Positions 22,779-32,281 of a stretch of DNA of 64,000 nt are shown piece after piece. This DNA comes from Calycina herbarum. Lineage: Eukaryota; Ascomycota; Leotiomycetes; Helotiales; Pezizellaceae. Under the pieces are notes generated by a model that did not search any database, was not told the DNA's origin, and saw only the letters and a program-made list of their open reading frames with translations. The position numbers and the translations under genes are program-made. The DNA is taken from NCBI GenBank assembly GCA_001414485.1, contig LLEY01000029.1, positions 310,001 to 374,000 on the forward strand, written 5' to 3'. The first letter of the stretch is position 1; the number at the start of each line of letters is the position of its first letter.

Positions 22779-24588
22779 ATGGTTTATTGTGGGAAGCCGT
22801 CAACTGGATGTCAAGCATGTAGGGACAAGAAAACAAGGGTAAGTAACTCAACTCTCAATTATTCAGCAGACTCGGGTCAATTGACTGACAACTTTCAAAT
22901 TCTAGTGCGACAAGACTACTCCGTCGTGCAGTCAATGTATTAGAATGAAAAGGGAATGTCCCGGGTATCGGAATCAGCTTGATCTCAAGTTTCGAAATGA
23001 GAGCGAGGCTGTTATTGGAAAGGCCAAGAAGAAAAAGTCAAGAGCGAAGCCCAAGTCATACGCAGAATCAACAACCACCTTCTCTGCAGAGTCGACACCG
23101 GATGCTCAACCAGTACCCGGAACCCAATTATCCACAACATTTCGGCGGCTTTCAATTGACGATCCAAAGGTAGAGGAACTGAAGAATCAGCTGAAGAAGT
23201 TCACTCTGAATGTTGCTGATGGCTACGTTGGCGGCATGTTTTTGGGGCTCGTGCCTGAATACAAACTATCGCCTAATATCGAGGAATGCGCCAAGTCGTA
23301 TTTTTACACCAATTCTTCAAAGTGGTTGCGAACTTTTGATCTTTTGGGTTCACTTTGCACTCAAACCAAAACAGATGAGCATCTTCTAGCTAGCATGAGT
23401 GCTGTTGGACTTGCTACTCTCTCGAATTCCGCACATGCACCCGAATTACTGTTACGAGCTCGCAAAGACTACGGAACGGCGATCAAGCTCACGAATCAGG
23501 CACTGAGATCACCTACAGAAGCCAAGAAAGACAGCACTCTGTTTGCAGTCTTGATTCTTAGTATATTCGAAAATATTACTGGGACTGACTCGAAATCCCT
23601 TTCTGACTGGGAAAAGCACATTAACGGTGCTGCAGCACTCGTGCGTGTTAGGGGTGATGAACAACTCCAAAGTATTGCTGGGCAACGGATGTTCTTTCAG
23701 GTCTTTTCCAACATGATACTGATTTGTGTTCAACGAGTGATACCCCTTCCAGCCGCGATGATAGAATTGCGAGAGAAAGCAGCAATCTTCATGGACCACA
23801 CACAGCCGGCTTGGAATGTTTCTGGTCATATAATTGCCTTCACCATATTCCGTGCCAAAGTCAGAGATTGCGTTCTTGTAGACCCCCGACAAATTGTCGA
23901 GAATGCCCTCGAGTTAGATCGTGGTTTCCAAAATGAGGAGGAACGGTTTACGGATGAGTTCAGATACCAGACAATATACACGAGCGCAACCCCGGAGGAA
24001 GTGTGGGATGGATATTATCATGAGTATGATAACCACTGGGCTGCCCAAGTGTGGAATGGCGTGAGATGTTGTAGGATCATTCTCAATGAGTTGATCCGGG
24101 ATCAATTACTTGTCGCTTCCTCCGCCCAGATACCCATTTTCACTGATCTAGAGATGGAAGAGTATAACACCAGAGCAATTCAAATGATGTTTCGATTCCA
24201 GGACGAGATCTTGGCAAGCGTTCCTCAACATTTCGCTAATATTGCTGGACGACAAGCTACCACTTTATTCGAGGGATCTCGTGGCTATTTCGTCCTATGG
24301 CCACTTTATCTCGTGGGCGTGATGGATACTGCGACTGAGCCTGTTCGTCAATGGGTTATGAATCGGTTGACGTCTATTGCTGATGATGTTGGGATTTCCC
24401 AGGCGAGAGTTCTGGTTGAGCATTTGAGGGCGAGAAAGGAGATTGAGGTATGGGAACATAAGCCGACTATTAGGCCTAAATGGGATAGAACTGTGTTCTC
24501 GGACCAGTTTGGGGTTGAGGAGCTTGTGGAGTTTGAGGTTGACGATCTTATGCATGGGACTGGAATCGAGGTTGATTCTCAGATATGA
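22779..24588 (+). CDS. Zn2Cys6 fungal transcription factor, 580 aa
   Basis: Two exons: 22779-22838 and 22906-24588, joined across a 67-nt intron (GTAAGT...TTCTAG). The intron cuts the zinc cluster, a common position in this family. The joined N-terminus gives CQACRDKKTRCDKTTPSCSQC with a final MKREC: the exact C-x2-C-x6-C-x6-C-x2-C-x6-C pattern that binds two zinc ions and contacts DNA. A basic stretch GKAKKKKSRAKPKS follows (about residue 50). The rest is a helical fungal-specific regulatory domain; DWEKHINGAAALVRVRG (about residue 245) is typical of Fungal_trans_2 proteins. The target genes are not adjacent in any obvious cluster, so its role is open. Confidence 0.9.
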
Positions 24589-25680
24589 ACGTTTCATGAT
24601 GGAGAGGAATGGCGGGTGAGATTCTTCGCAACTTATTTGATTTTGAGATTGCAGCAGGGGGTATTAGCAAACGTGGAGGAAAAGTAGCGAATTATAGTCG
24701 CTTCAAGTTCTATTACCTACGGATAGACATTGTACTATCGGTAGGTGATCTACCAATAGCCTTTGGGTCCTATTTGCAGGTTACCCACCAATAGCCTGAC
24801 TTCTTTTCCCGGGTTACCCAGAAAAAGCACGATACTGTTCCCAGGGTGCCCAAAAGTAGTTAATTTATAGGGTTATCTGGAAATCGCACGGCTTTCAGTG
24901 CTAGCTTTGTAGGTTGCCCGGGAATAGCACGTCTGTTATCGGTAGGTGACCTACCAATATCAATAGGTTACCTAGGAGTTGCTTTTAGTATGAAGACTTT
25001 GGGCTTGTGCCTACTCTACGAGGACGCAAAAAACTTCCTTTTTTGTGCCCCTCAAATCATGTTGTTTTTTCGCAATATATAACCTAACGATACCACTAAA
25101 AAAAATTGAGAACTTGTCGGAATATCAATTCTGAATCAGTCTATCTTTCAATATATCTTCTTGATTACTGTGTCGTATAGATTCTGCGTTTCCCGCACAG
25201 GGTTCAAAATGAGAAGTTTTTGCCTCCCTGTAAAGCCATGCAAGGTGCCCTGGAGCCAGATCTACAGGGACGGAAAAGGCGTCGGAATCTTCTCCTACGG
25301 AAACCCCACAACCAAAGGCTCTGAGGAAAATACCCAAAAAATCTAGAACGGGCCTCCAATGCCTAATTAGCGACAGAATAAAGTTATAGTTGTTTTAATT
25401 GTTGTGTTGTGGTTTTATTCTAAACTTGAGACCACGGAAGAAAATGCGACGTTTTTCCCGACCGAGGTGGTATTCCAGTGGGCCTCCCTGTGCTCGGATG
25501 CCTTTTTATAGGCTCGCTTCCCTTGATTTGAACGCCAGGGCTGACTGCTAATCACGAGCCTTCAAGGTACTTTATAGGGCATTACAGCGTATTGCCCTGT
25601 AGTGCCCATGGCCTTTCCTCCCCTTGATATTCATTCCCTCTCATTCTATCTCTATCTACAAATTGACCCGCCCCTGCAGT
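24589..25680. other. Intergenic region with degenerate short repeats
   Basis: No gene supported. It contains the GGTTACC-type repeat cluster annotated separately, several poly-A/T tracts, and the convergent 3' ends of the Zn2Cys6 gene and the Cys-pair protein gene. Confidence 0.5.
24738..24982. repeat. Cluster of degenerate GGTTACC-AATAGC repeats
   Basis: About eight related words recur at irregular spacing of 25-45 bp, among them GGTTACCCACCAATAGCC, GGGTTACCCAGAAAAAGCACG-type, GGTTGCCCGGGAATAGCACG and GGTTACCTAGGAGTTGC. The two outer copies form a near-palindrome, ATCGGTAGGTGAYCTACCAAT (24738 and 24938). The cause is unknown: decayed minisatellite, RNA hairpins or protein sites. Confidence 0.6.
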
Positions 25681-26646
25681 TCACACCACTTTGGAATTCG
25701 TATTCTTCTTGGAACTTGATTGGGTTGCACCCTCTCCCAGCTGCCGTTGTATTTCAATTTCTTTTAGTACTGCCTCGTCACTTACCTCGTACCATGAATA
25801 TAGAGCAAAGACATCTAGCAGCAAGATGTGCAGAAACCACACCCAATCTATTATGACTTCCCTCTGGATTCGCGGGCATTCTGGGCATTTATCTCCCACA
25901 ACAAAAAGCCTTATTGCGTTTACTCTTGATACCACAGTCCAGTATCCGCAATAAAGACACGAGTTATCCATTGGATATCTCCGCTTATCCTTAACTTTTG
26001 GTATTTTCTTGTCAGTTCTAATATTTGTCTTTGAGGTTTCTTTATCTTCTTCCTCTTCAATGGTCGTTGTTTTCATGCCATCGCTCTGCTTCTTCTTGAT
26101 GCTAGTGCTAGCATTGGTACCCGTTCTGCGATAAATAGACCCCTCAAAGCGTGTATCATTATTTATGATATCTTGGACGTCTTGAATCAAATTACACCCC
26201 GATAGCCGTAGTTTATTGAAGCTTTCGAAGTACCGGTCACTGCGGCATTGTGGACAGATAGGCGCTCTTGTGAATAACCACAAGATGTTGGCACGGGAGT
26301 TTCCGGAGTCTTCTTCGCAGAATTCGCAGAATTCAGGAATTGAATAAGCTGAAGGAATTGTCTGCGGTCCTTTTTCGCTCTTGGTGCGCTCTGCACCATG
26401 AGGTTCGGTCGCATTTGGTTGTTTTGTTGTTTCGTGATCTTTTTCTTCCTCTGGGTGCATTTCCTTGCTTGCCGTCGAAGAGGGATCACATTGTTCCTCG
26501 TTCTGCGGACTTGAAGCTGGAATTGGGTTCTTTCGACGTTCGACTATTTTAGGCGGAGATATTTTTTCACCGTTTGCAGTTCCCGATGAACGAAAGGCGC
26601 CTGTTGAATCCACTGACTCGGTTGATTCCTCTGATTGTAGCTCCAT
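25681..26646 (-). CDS. Hypothetical protein with two Cys-pair (zinc-ribbon-like) modules, 321 aa
   Basis: A single exon from ATG at 26644-26646 to a stop at 25681. The first 100 residues are polar and low complexity (Ser, Glu, Thr, Pro). Residues about 105-140 hold FCEFCEEDS and, 21 residues on, CPQCRSDRYF. Residues about 228-262 hold SCLYCGYWTVVSRVNAIRLF and CPECPRIQ. The two modules share the plan C-x2-C, a hydrophobic segment with the RANILWLF / RVNAIRLF likeness, then C-x2-C, so they look like an internal duplication of a zinc-ribbon-like unit. Between them is a Lys/Glu-rich linker. The end has a hydrophobic stretch (VIIDWVWFLHILLLDVFALY), possibly membrane-associated. I do not recognise the family. 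Confidence 0.6.
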   Translation of the reverse strand: MELQSEESTESVDSTGAFRSSGTANGEKISPPKIVERRKNPIPASSPQNEEQCDPSSTASKEMHPEEEKDHETTKQPNATEPHGAERTKSEKGPQTIPSAYSIPEFCEFCEEDSGNSRANILWLFTRAPICPQCRSDRYFESFNKLRLSGCNLIQDVQDIINNDTRFEGSIYRRTGTNASTSIKKKQSDGMKTTTIEEEEDKETSKTNIRTDKKIPKVKDKRRYPMDNSCLYCGYWTVVSRVNAIRLFVVGDKCPECPRIQREVIIDWVWFLHILLLDVFALYSWYEVSDEAVLKEIEIQRQLGEGATQSSSKKNTNSKVV

Positions 26647-27425
26647 GGTTCGATTCGTATTCCCGTGGTTTTTTTACTGTTGCGGTGAAGAAGCAAGTTT
26701 GAAATCCGACACACAAATTTCAGTGGCGCACTATTTACCATGACATAGCCACAGCTCAAAGCAATGAAAACTTGAAGTTCTTTCAAGGTTCTTTGTGCTT
26801 GCCTCCTGTGCCCCATAACCTAGGCTCCATGATGCATATCTCGTTCCTCATTGGAAAATTGCTCATGCATCGACCAATCATATATTTCTTAATAGCCAGA
26901 CTGATAGTAAGAAGTTCGTGGATGAAAGTTTCTCGATCGCACAGAATTTGCCAGACTAGATTTTTGGTAGATGTAGTGCGAATCATTATTCTCTGTGTCA
27001 GCCAGCAGTGGCAACCGGAATAATCTGTAAAGGTAAAGGGCGGGCCTCTGAGGGCTATTCAAATGTTGCAAATTATCGGGGTTCAAATCTCCAAGCTTGA
27101 TAACACTGAAAGATACCATTTTCTGGTATCAAGTTTGAGTTTATCGATCGTTTAACAGTGTACACATAAAGAAAACCTCTATTGTTTCTTATGGCTCCTT
27201 GTTGAGAGCAGCAACAGTTGTTTTCTTGAGAGGACTTCAGTAAGAATCTAACAATTTCTTTCATGGAGCAAGGGAACAACAGAGATCTGAATTCTCCAAA
27301 CCATCCCTTGATTTGTGCATTTAAGTAACTGGCTTACTGTTAATCAAAATGTATACACCCACCATCAACCCGCATCTCTTACCTTGCCACGTTTCGAACT
27401 TCCACGCAAATCCACTATATTCTTA
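26647..27425. other. Divergent intergenic region, nothing recognised
   Basis: Separates the minus-strand Cys-pair gene from the plus-strand hypothetical gene. Short frames only, with no motifs or repeats. Confidence 0.5.
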
Positions 27426-27947
27426 ATGTCGAGCCAACAACCCGTTTTCCCTTGCTGCAGCTCAATGCAACTAGCAGCTTCCCTGCCTTTAGATGTCTTT
27501 GGAGTTCAAAGAGCTGGGAGATCCAACGGCGTCATGATCGGAAAGAACACCATTGTCCAGTTCGCAGAGGATTTGCGAGAGTTTCACCCATATCCTCTAC
27601 GTGAACTGCGAGCACCACTAAACGAAGAAGAACAGGGAGCTGTTGACGCTTGCCTAGACAACATCGTGACTGTGATCGGGGTTACAACACTCAGTGACGA
27701 TCCCGAGCGCAGCTCTAAACGGTGGTTCATGCGGCAAATGTGCCCATGGCAAGAAGCTACGGACCTTTTCCCCGATGGTCCTGAAGCAAAAGGGTTCACG
27801 AAGATCGAGGATGCGAAACAGGAGTATCGGTGCCTGGAGCATGGCGCAGCTTTCTGTGTGGAGATTTGGAGTGATGTGCGGAAGTGGGCAATGAACCCCC
27901 GTTTCCTTTTCTTAGATGACGCGGGTCAGCCTTTCGCTGGTAGCTAA
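27426..27947 (+). CDS. Hypothetical protein, 173 aa
   Basis: A single exon. The frame is open from 27315, but the Met at 27426 begins the region with normal composition, so I prefer it (the longer form would be 210 aa). The stop is TAA at 27945-27947. The protein has Cys pairs near the start (FPCCSSM), a Leu/Glu-rich stretch (LRELRAPLNEEEQGAVDACL), an Arg/Trp-rich part (SSKRWFMRQMCPWQEA), and an acidic C-terminal half. There is no signal peptide or membrane segment. The family is not recognised, but the codon pattern looks coding throughout. Confidence 0.55.
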   Translation: MSSQQPVFPCCSSMQLAASLPLDVFGVQRAGRSNGVMIGKNTIVQFAEDLREFHPYPLRELRAPLNEEEQGAVDACLDNIVTVIGVTTLSDDPERSSKRWFMRQMCPWQEATDLFPDGPEAKGFTKIEDAKQEYRCLEHGAAFCVEIWSDVRKWAMNPRFLFLDDAGQPFAGS

Positions 27948-29877
27948 TCTCTAAGAATTTGCGAGACTATGTTAACAGGAGATCGGCATCTATAAGATTT
28001 ACAATGCTGGAAACTCGCCTCACATCACTGCCCCTAAATCTTCAACTCCGATTCTACCCCCAAAACTAATATATAAAACTTGAACTCTTCTTCTATCTGC
28101 GTACTTTATTATATTCTTGTAGCCCACATGTCTCGTCTTCCATTCAAAGATATGTAACACAAATTTTGTCATCAAACAACCAACCTTTTTGCTGCTGATT
28201 TTCCATATATAAATCTTTCTTATGCTAAATCTTTTTGCATACCATAAGGTTTCCCCTTGGGACTGTAAAATTGAAAAGTTTAGGCCAGCTTCTCTAATTG
28301 GATCCTACTATAAGATGTGATTCCTGCTTTTCGTCTTTTTATCTAGCGACGAGGCGAGAAATTCATAAGAAGAAACCGTACCAGTAAACCAACACTACTT
28401 AATGGCCTATACTCACTTTACCGTCCCTACTTCACCCATATTTAGCGTACCTTTTCGTATTTCTACAAAGCGCGTGCCATGAAGTAAATAGGAATACACA
28501 AATGACCTTTCAACCTCCATCACAAAACATACACCAAAAAAACAGCCACTTCATCCAAAGGACTTCAGCTCTTGCAATTGGAAATTACCATGGCTTCCAA
28601 TCTTACCGCCTAGCAACTGACCATCCTCGATTCCACCGGGTTGCGGCTATTGAATACGTAATACTATAAAATAGGTACATAATTGGTCAGTTCGGGAATT
28701 AGTGAATAAAGTATACTAGGTCTTCCCCACACACAACCCACCAATCTTCATATTTAACAATAAGAAAGTTTTCTGTCGGCTTCGGCCAATGCGGAGGCGG
28801 TCTCAGGAATAACATAGTAGTTGTTGTTCTCTGGTTCCGTTGAAACCGACGATCGCGTTCGCGCGTTAGTCAATCCACTTCCAGTCTCCCCTGACTCAAA
28901 AAGGGCTCTTTCTCCATGGTATGTTGTCCCCTGCATTGATTGCTAACTTCTAGCTTGTGGAATCGTGGAATCCGAGGGCTTAGAGAGAGATATTCTATTG
29001 AGGTGGGTTCGATTCCCACAGCTTAGTCTAACCGCAGAATTTATTTTTGCTAATATTTTGCTCATTTTGCACTACTTTTAAGCGAGTTTGGTGATTGGGA
29101 TGCAATTCGGTATACATGCACAGTCATGCAGTAGGGAATAAACACAGTCAGGCGTGTATTTCATTTTCCATAACCGTATCGCTCTGTAAGATTTGCAAAT
29201 TTCAATATCTCATTCTTCATTAATATCAATCTCATGTAGTATCCAACGCCGCACGCCGCACGCCGCAACGCCGCAAGTCTCGAAACACGCGCTCTCTCCC
29301 TCCTAGAACTTTCGTTCTCCAAGATCCCGGCTGCCAAAACCTGCTTATCGACGTCCAATTTGCAAACATTCCTTATAAGAGTTCTGATCAGTGAGCGATG
29401 AAGGTAAACAGTGGAGATTCAGCAACGTCAGCAAGAGCCCGTTAGTTTCTGCTATGTTGGCTGGGGAGAACCCACGTGACAGTCCCAGTTGAAAACACGT
29501 CCAACCATGAACGGGTCTACTCTTATCACTTATGTTTGTGACCGGAAATTTCATGTTAGCAATAGCTTGTAGACTTTCTTCGCATGGTCCTATTCGTTGT
29601 AGTAGTTTATACAGACTGTTATTAGTGTCAAATAAGTCTTGGTCGCGACCCTCGTGACGTCTTGAGGAACCTTCATGGCTCTTCTGACATTTCAACTGAT
29701 AATTCGTTCTACTCAATCTTACTAGTTCACTTATAATTATCTCTCTAGCAGTTTGATGGGGCTTAACAAGATGCCACACTTTTATCAAAAATACTTCTTT
29801 CAATTAATACTTGTCAAAACTTTATATTGTATTTCTCCTACAGCCTTAATTTTCAGCCATCTACTAGAACTCAGGCA
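27948..29877. other. Long AT-leaning intergenic region, weak frames only
   Basis: Two minus-strand frames (28754-28936 and 29345-29803) show some coding flavour. The second has SLYKLLQRIGPCEESLQAIA but no recognisable domain and may be a decayed gene. A tRNA-like T-arm occurs at 29003-29019 (GTGGG-TTCGATT-CCCAC), but the rest does not fold as a tRNA. Confidence 0.35.
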
Positions 29878-30266
29878 TCAATCTTTCGGCATCTTGATAT
29901 CGTAAGCATAGCAATGTTCGATAAGCAAATCACCTATTGCCTCGGCACAACTGTTGTGTGACTCTGCAATTTCCTCATTAAACCTCTCCCAATCCTCCTC
30001 CTGTTTTGGAGTTATGACTTCCTTCGACAAAAAATCCCTCACCAGTCAGCACATTCCACTGGAGGTGTTCCCATACTTAATAGCAGACAATAGATATACC
30101 CACTCAAAGTTGTTTCAGCATCACACATTGTGCATTTTATTCCTTTCTTCCCGGGCTTAGCACCAATATGACTTCAAGTACTCAACCCTTGAAACTCGCT
30201 GTTGCAAGCTGCTTGTATGTCATCGCGCAGAATTACTTCCGGGTTGCAGTCTGATTTGCCTGGCTG
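29878..30266 (-). pseudogene. Degraded gene fragment, family unknown
   Basis: On the minus strand a coding-like frame runs CNPEVILRDDIQAACNSEF, then an in-frame TGA, then PGKKGIKCTMCDAETTLSGY and MGTPPVECADW. A different frame then continues EEDWERFNEEIAESHNSCAE and ends HCYAYDIKMPKD at a stop (29878-29880). A possible 42-nt intron (GTGAGG...AACAG) lies between the last two parts but does not restore phase as I read it. Cys pairs (KCTMCD) suggest a metal site. Its upstream end runs into the 26-bp tandem repeat. I treat it as a pseudogene; a real gene with misplaced introns is possible. Confidence 0.4.
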
Positions 30267-30396
30267 GCATGTTCCTCGATTAGTAATATTGAGCATGTTC
30301 CTCGATTAGTGATATTGAGCATGTTCCTCGATTAGTGATACTGAGCATGTTCCTCGATTAGTGATACTGAGCATGTTCCTCGATTAGTGATATTGA
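30267..30396. repeat. Tandem repeat: five copies of a 26-bp unit
   Basis: The unit GCATGTTCCTCGATTAGTGA plus TATTGA recurs at 30267, 30293, 30319, 30345 and 30371 with exact 26-bp spacing. Copies differ only at two positions (first copy TAATATT, third and fourth TGATACT). The near-identity suggests recent expansion. 26 is not a multiple of three, so a coding role is unlikely. Confidence 0.95.
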
Positions 30397-30973
30397 ACAC
30401 AAGTTTGAAGGTTCTGCCTAGTGATGACTCATAGTTGCAGTATATGCATGATAGTGTTGTGACTCTCACAATGTTGCGTATGTTGCGCTTTCGCCTCTGA
30501 TTCGCTTTTCACTTTTTGAAATATGTCTGATAAAGGCATATTGACTTAAAGTCTTCCAGTATGTCGTAGTGATAGAGGAGAGGGAAATGACAATGATTTT
30601 AAATAATTTTATGGATAAAGAATGAGGACTGCAACTAAAAATACAGAACTTGGAGAGACACAGTGAACGCAGTTGGGAAATCCAGCACACTTCTTTTACC
30701 AACACCAGTCATGTCTCGAAACCCTTTGAATCTATCTAAGTCCATGTTGGCAGGATCTGTTAGGTTCTTTGACTCGCTATTTTGGTGGGGAAGGGGAATA
30801 ACGGAAAACGCTGGGCTAAGCCTCCACGTGATTCGCCTCGAGCATAAGCACGTGATACAATCACCATCATTAGCATTGTATCAATTCCAAATCTTTGAAT
30901 TATACTTCCTTCCGCTACCCCATTGGACAAATTCTCTCTTTGTTTGCTCAAATCAGCCCTCAAGCCTACGCCA
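30397..30973. other. Intergenic, nothing recognised
   Basis: No convincing gene or repeat before the stop of the EthD gene. Confidence 0.45.
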
Positions 30974-31565
30974 CTATGCAGCTATCCCCTTCGTCTCATA
31001 CTCCCTCCAAACCTTCCAAACATCTTCCGCCACATCAACCAGAATCTTCCCATCCTCGATTATCACCTTCCTCTCTCCAACAACGGTTCCCTCGTCCACC
31101 CTCCTGACATGTTGCATAGCCTCACTCACTAAAAATCTCTTTTCATCGGTTACCACGATTTCTTGGTAATACCTGACTGCCCAGAGTGGAACCTTTCCGG
31201 ACTCCGGCTCAGCGAAGGCGGCGAGAAGGAGAGGGGATAGTTGAAGTTCTGCTGCACCGTCCCATTCAGCGAGATTGAGATCTGGGGTCGGAGTTTGAGG
31301 TGTCGTGAAAGGTTTGTGGATCTGTTTGGGTGAGTTGGTTATTTTGAGGCCGAGGACATGGAGGGGTTGAAGGGGAGTGAGATGAGAAATTGAAATGTGA
31401 ATTTGATGTGACAAAACGTGAGGGAGGAGTTACTTGTGCATAATTTTTAACCTCACAAAATACGAAGAAGGGGATAGCGAGTTGCGCATGCTTGTTATAC
31501 CAATGATCGGAAAATTGTTGGGGCGTAAACGCAGGGTTTCTTTTAAGAAGAGCTTGTGGACTCAT
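30974..31565 (-). CDS. EthD domain-containing protein, 159 aa
   Basis: Two exons, 31434-31565 (44 codons) and 30974-31321 (115 codons plus stop), joined over a 112-nt intron (GTAACT...AAACAG). The N-terminus MSPQALLKRNPAFTPQQFSDHWYNKHAQLAI carries the EthD-type pattern in which a short basic strand precedes FxxHWxxxHAxL. The second exon has AEWDGAAELQL, YYQEIVVTDEKRFLVSEA and RRVDEGTVVGE, all features of fungal EthD proteins. The fold is a dimeric ferredoxin-like alpha/beta barrel found in ring-modifying and dehydratase enzymes of polyketide and pigment pathways, but no such cluster is visible here. The single-residue His pair HW--KH is intact. Confidence 0.85.
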
Positions 31566-32281
31566 TTTGACCTTGGAAGAATTCGCGTTTGCTCTTTCTT
31601 ATGTTTGCCTCTTAATTTATATGTGATGTTGTCCTTATCAGGTGGACCCTGGAAAACGTTCTAATGCATCGTGCTGACTAGGCGGGTATTGAGATGACTG
31701 GAGCGTGACTAGAGCATGATATTTGTACCTCGGTAACTTGGAATGGGACTACTGGGTTTTTCAATTTGATTTGCGGTTCGAGATATCTTGGTTGGGTTTT
31801 CCATTTGTTTTGAGAAAACTCAGGTCCTCCTGTGAGAAGATTGCTTGTTTGAGGTGTCAAGCTTTAGAGAATTCAATGACAGTGTCACATTTTGTTTCTC
31901 CCGCTTGTTCGCCTGAAGATTGCATTTCTATTTGAATCATTTTCGTTGCGTTTTATGATATGAGGTGGTTGCTTTATATCTATAATTCGAATCACCAGGG
32001 ACGGGAGTGTATCATTTGAGTTAAAAATTTGTTTGTGGGGTTGTCTTTTGCTTTGTGCAACTTGATTGTTTTTCTTCTTCTTTCAAACCTCGAGCCATAA
32101 AACTGTGTTAGATGCTAGTGTCATGCTTGAGTCTATTTAGCAAGATATGTTTGCAAAACGGAGGGAAGTCTATATAAGGAGGAGGGGAACTTGTAATCTT
32201 TTGACTCTACCGTTGGATTCCTTACGTGATTTGAGTATTTCGCTTCCTTCACTAATTCTATCAATCCTAGCCCAGCAAGAA
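31566..32281. other. Divergent promoter region of EthD and Argonaute genes
   Basis: No gene supported. The Argonaute leader region around 32147-32281 is open upstream of the chosen ATG, and TATATAAGG at about 32170 could be its TATA element. Confidence 0.45.

Noticed and set aside
28943..29026. tRNA-like sequence with a perfect T-arm (GTGGG-TTCGATT-CCCAC)
   Set aside because: The acceptor arms pair poorly (CTAACTT against AGCTTAG has a mismatch and a wobble) and no D-arm or anticodon stem can be formed. At most it is a tRNA-derived fragment.
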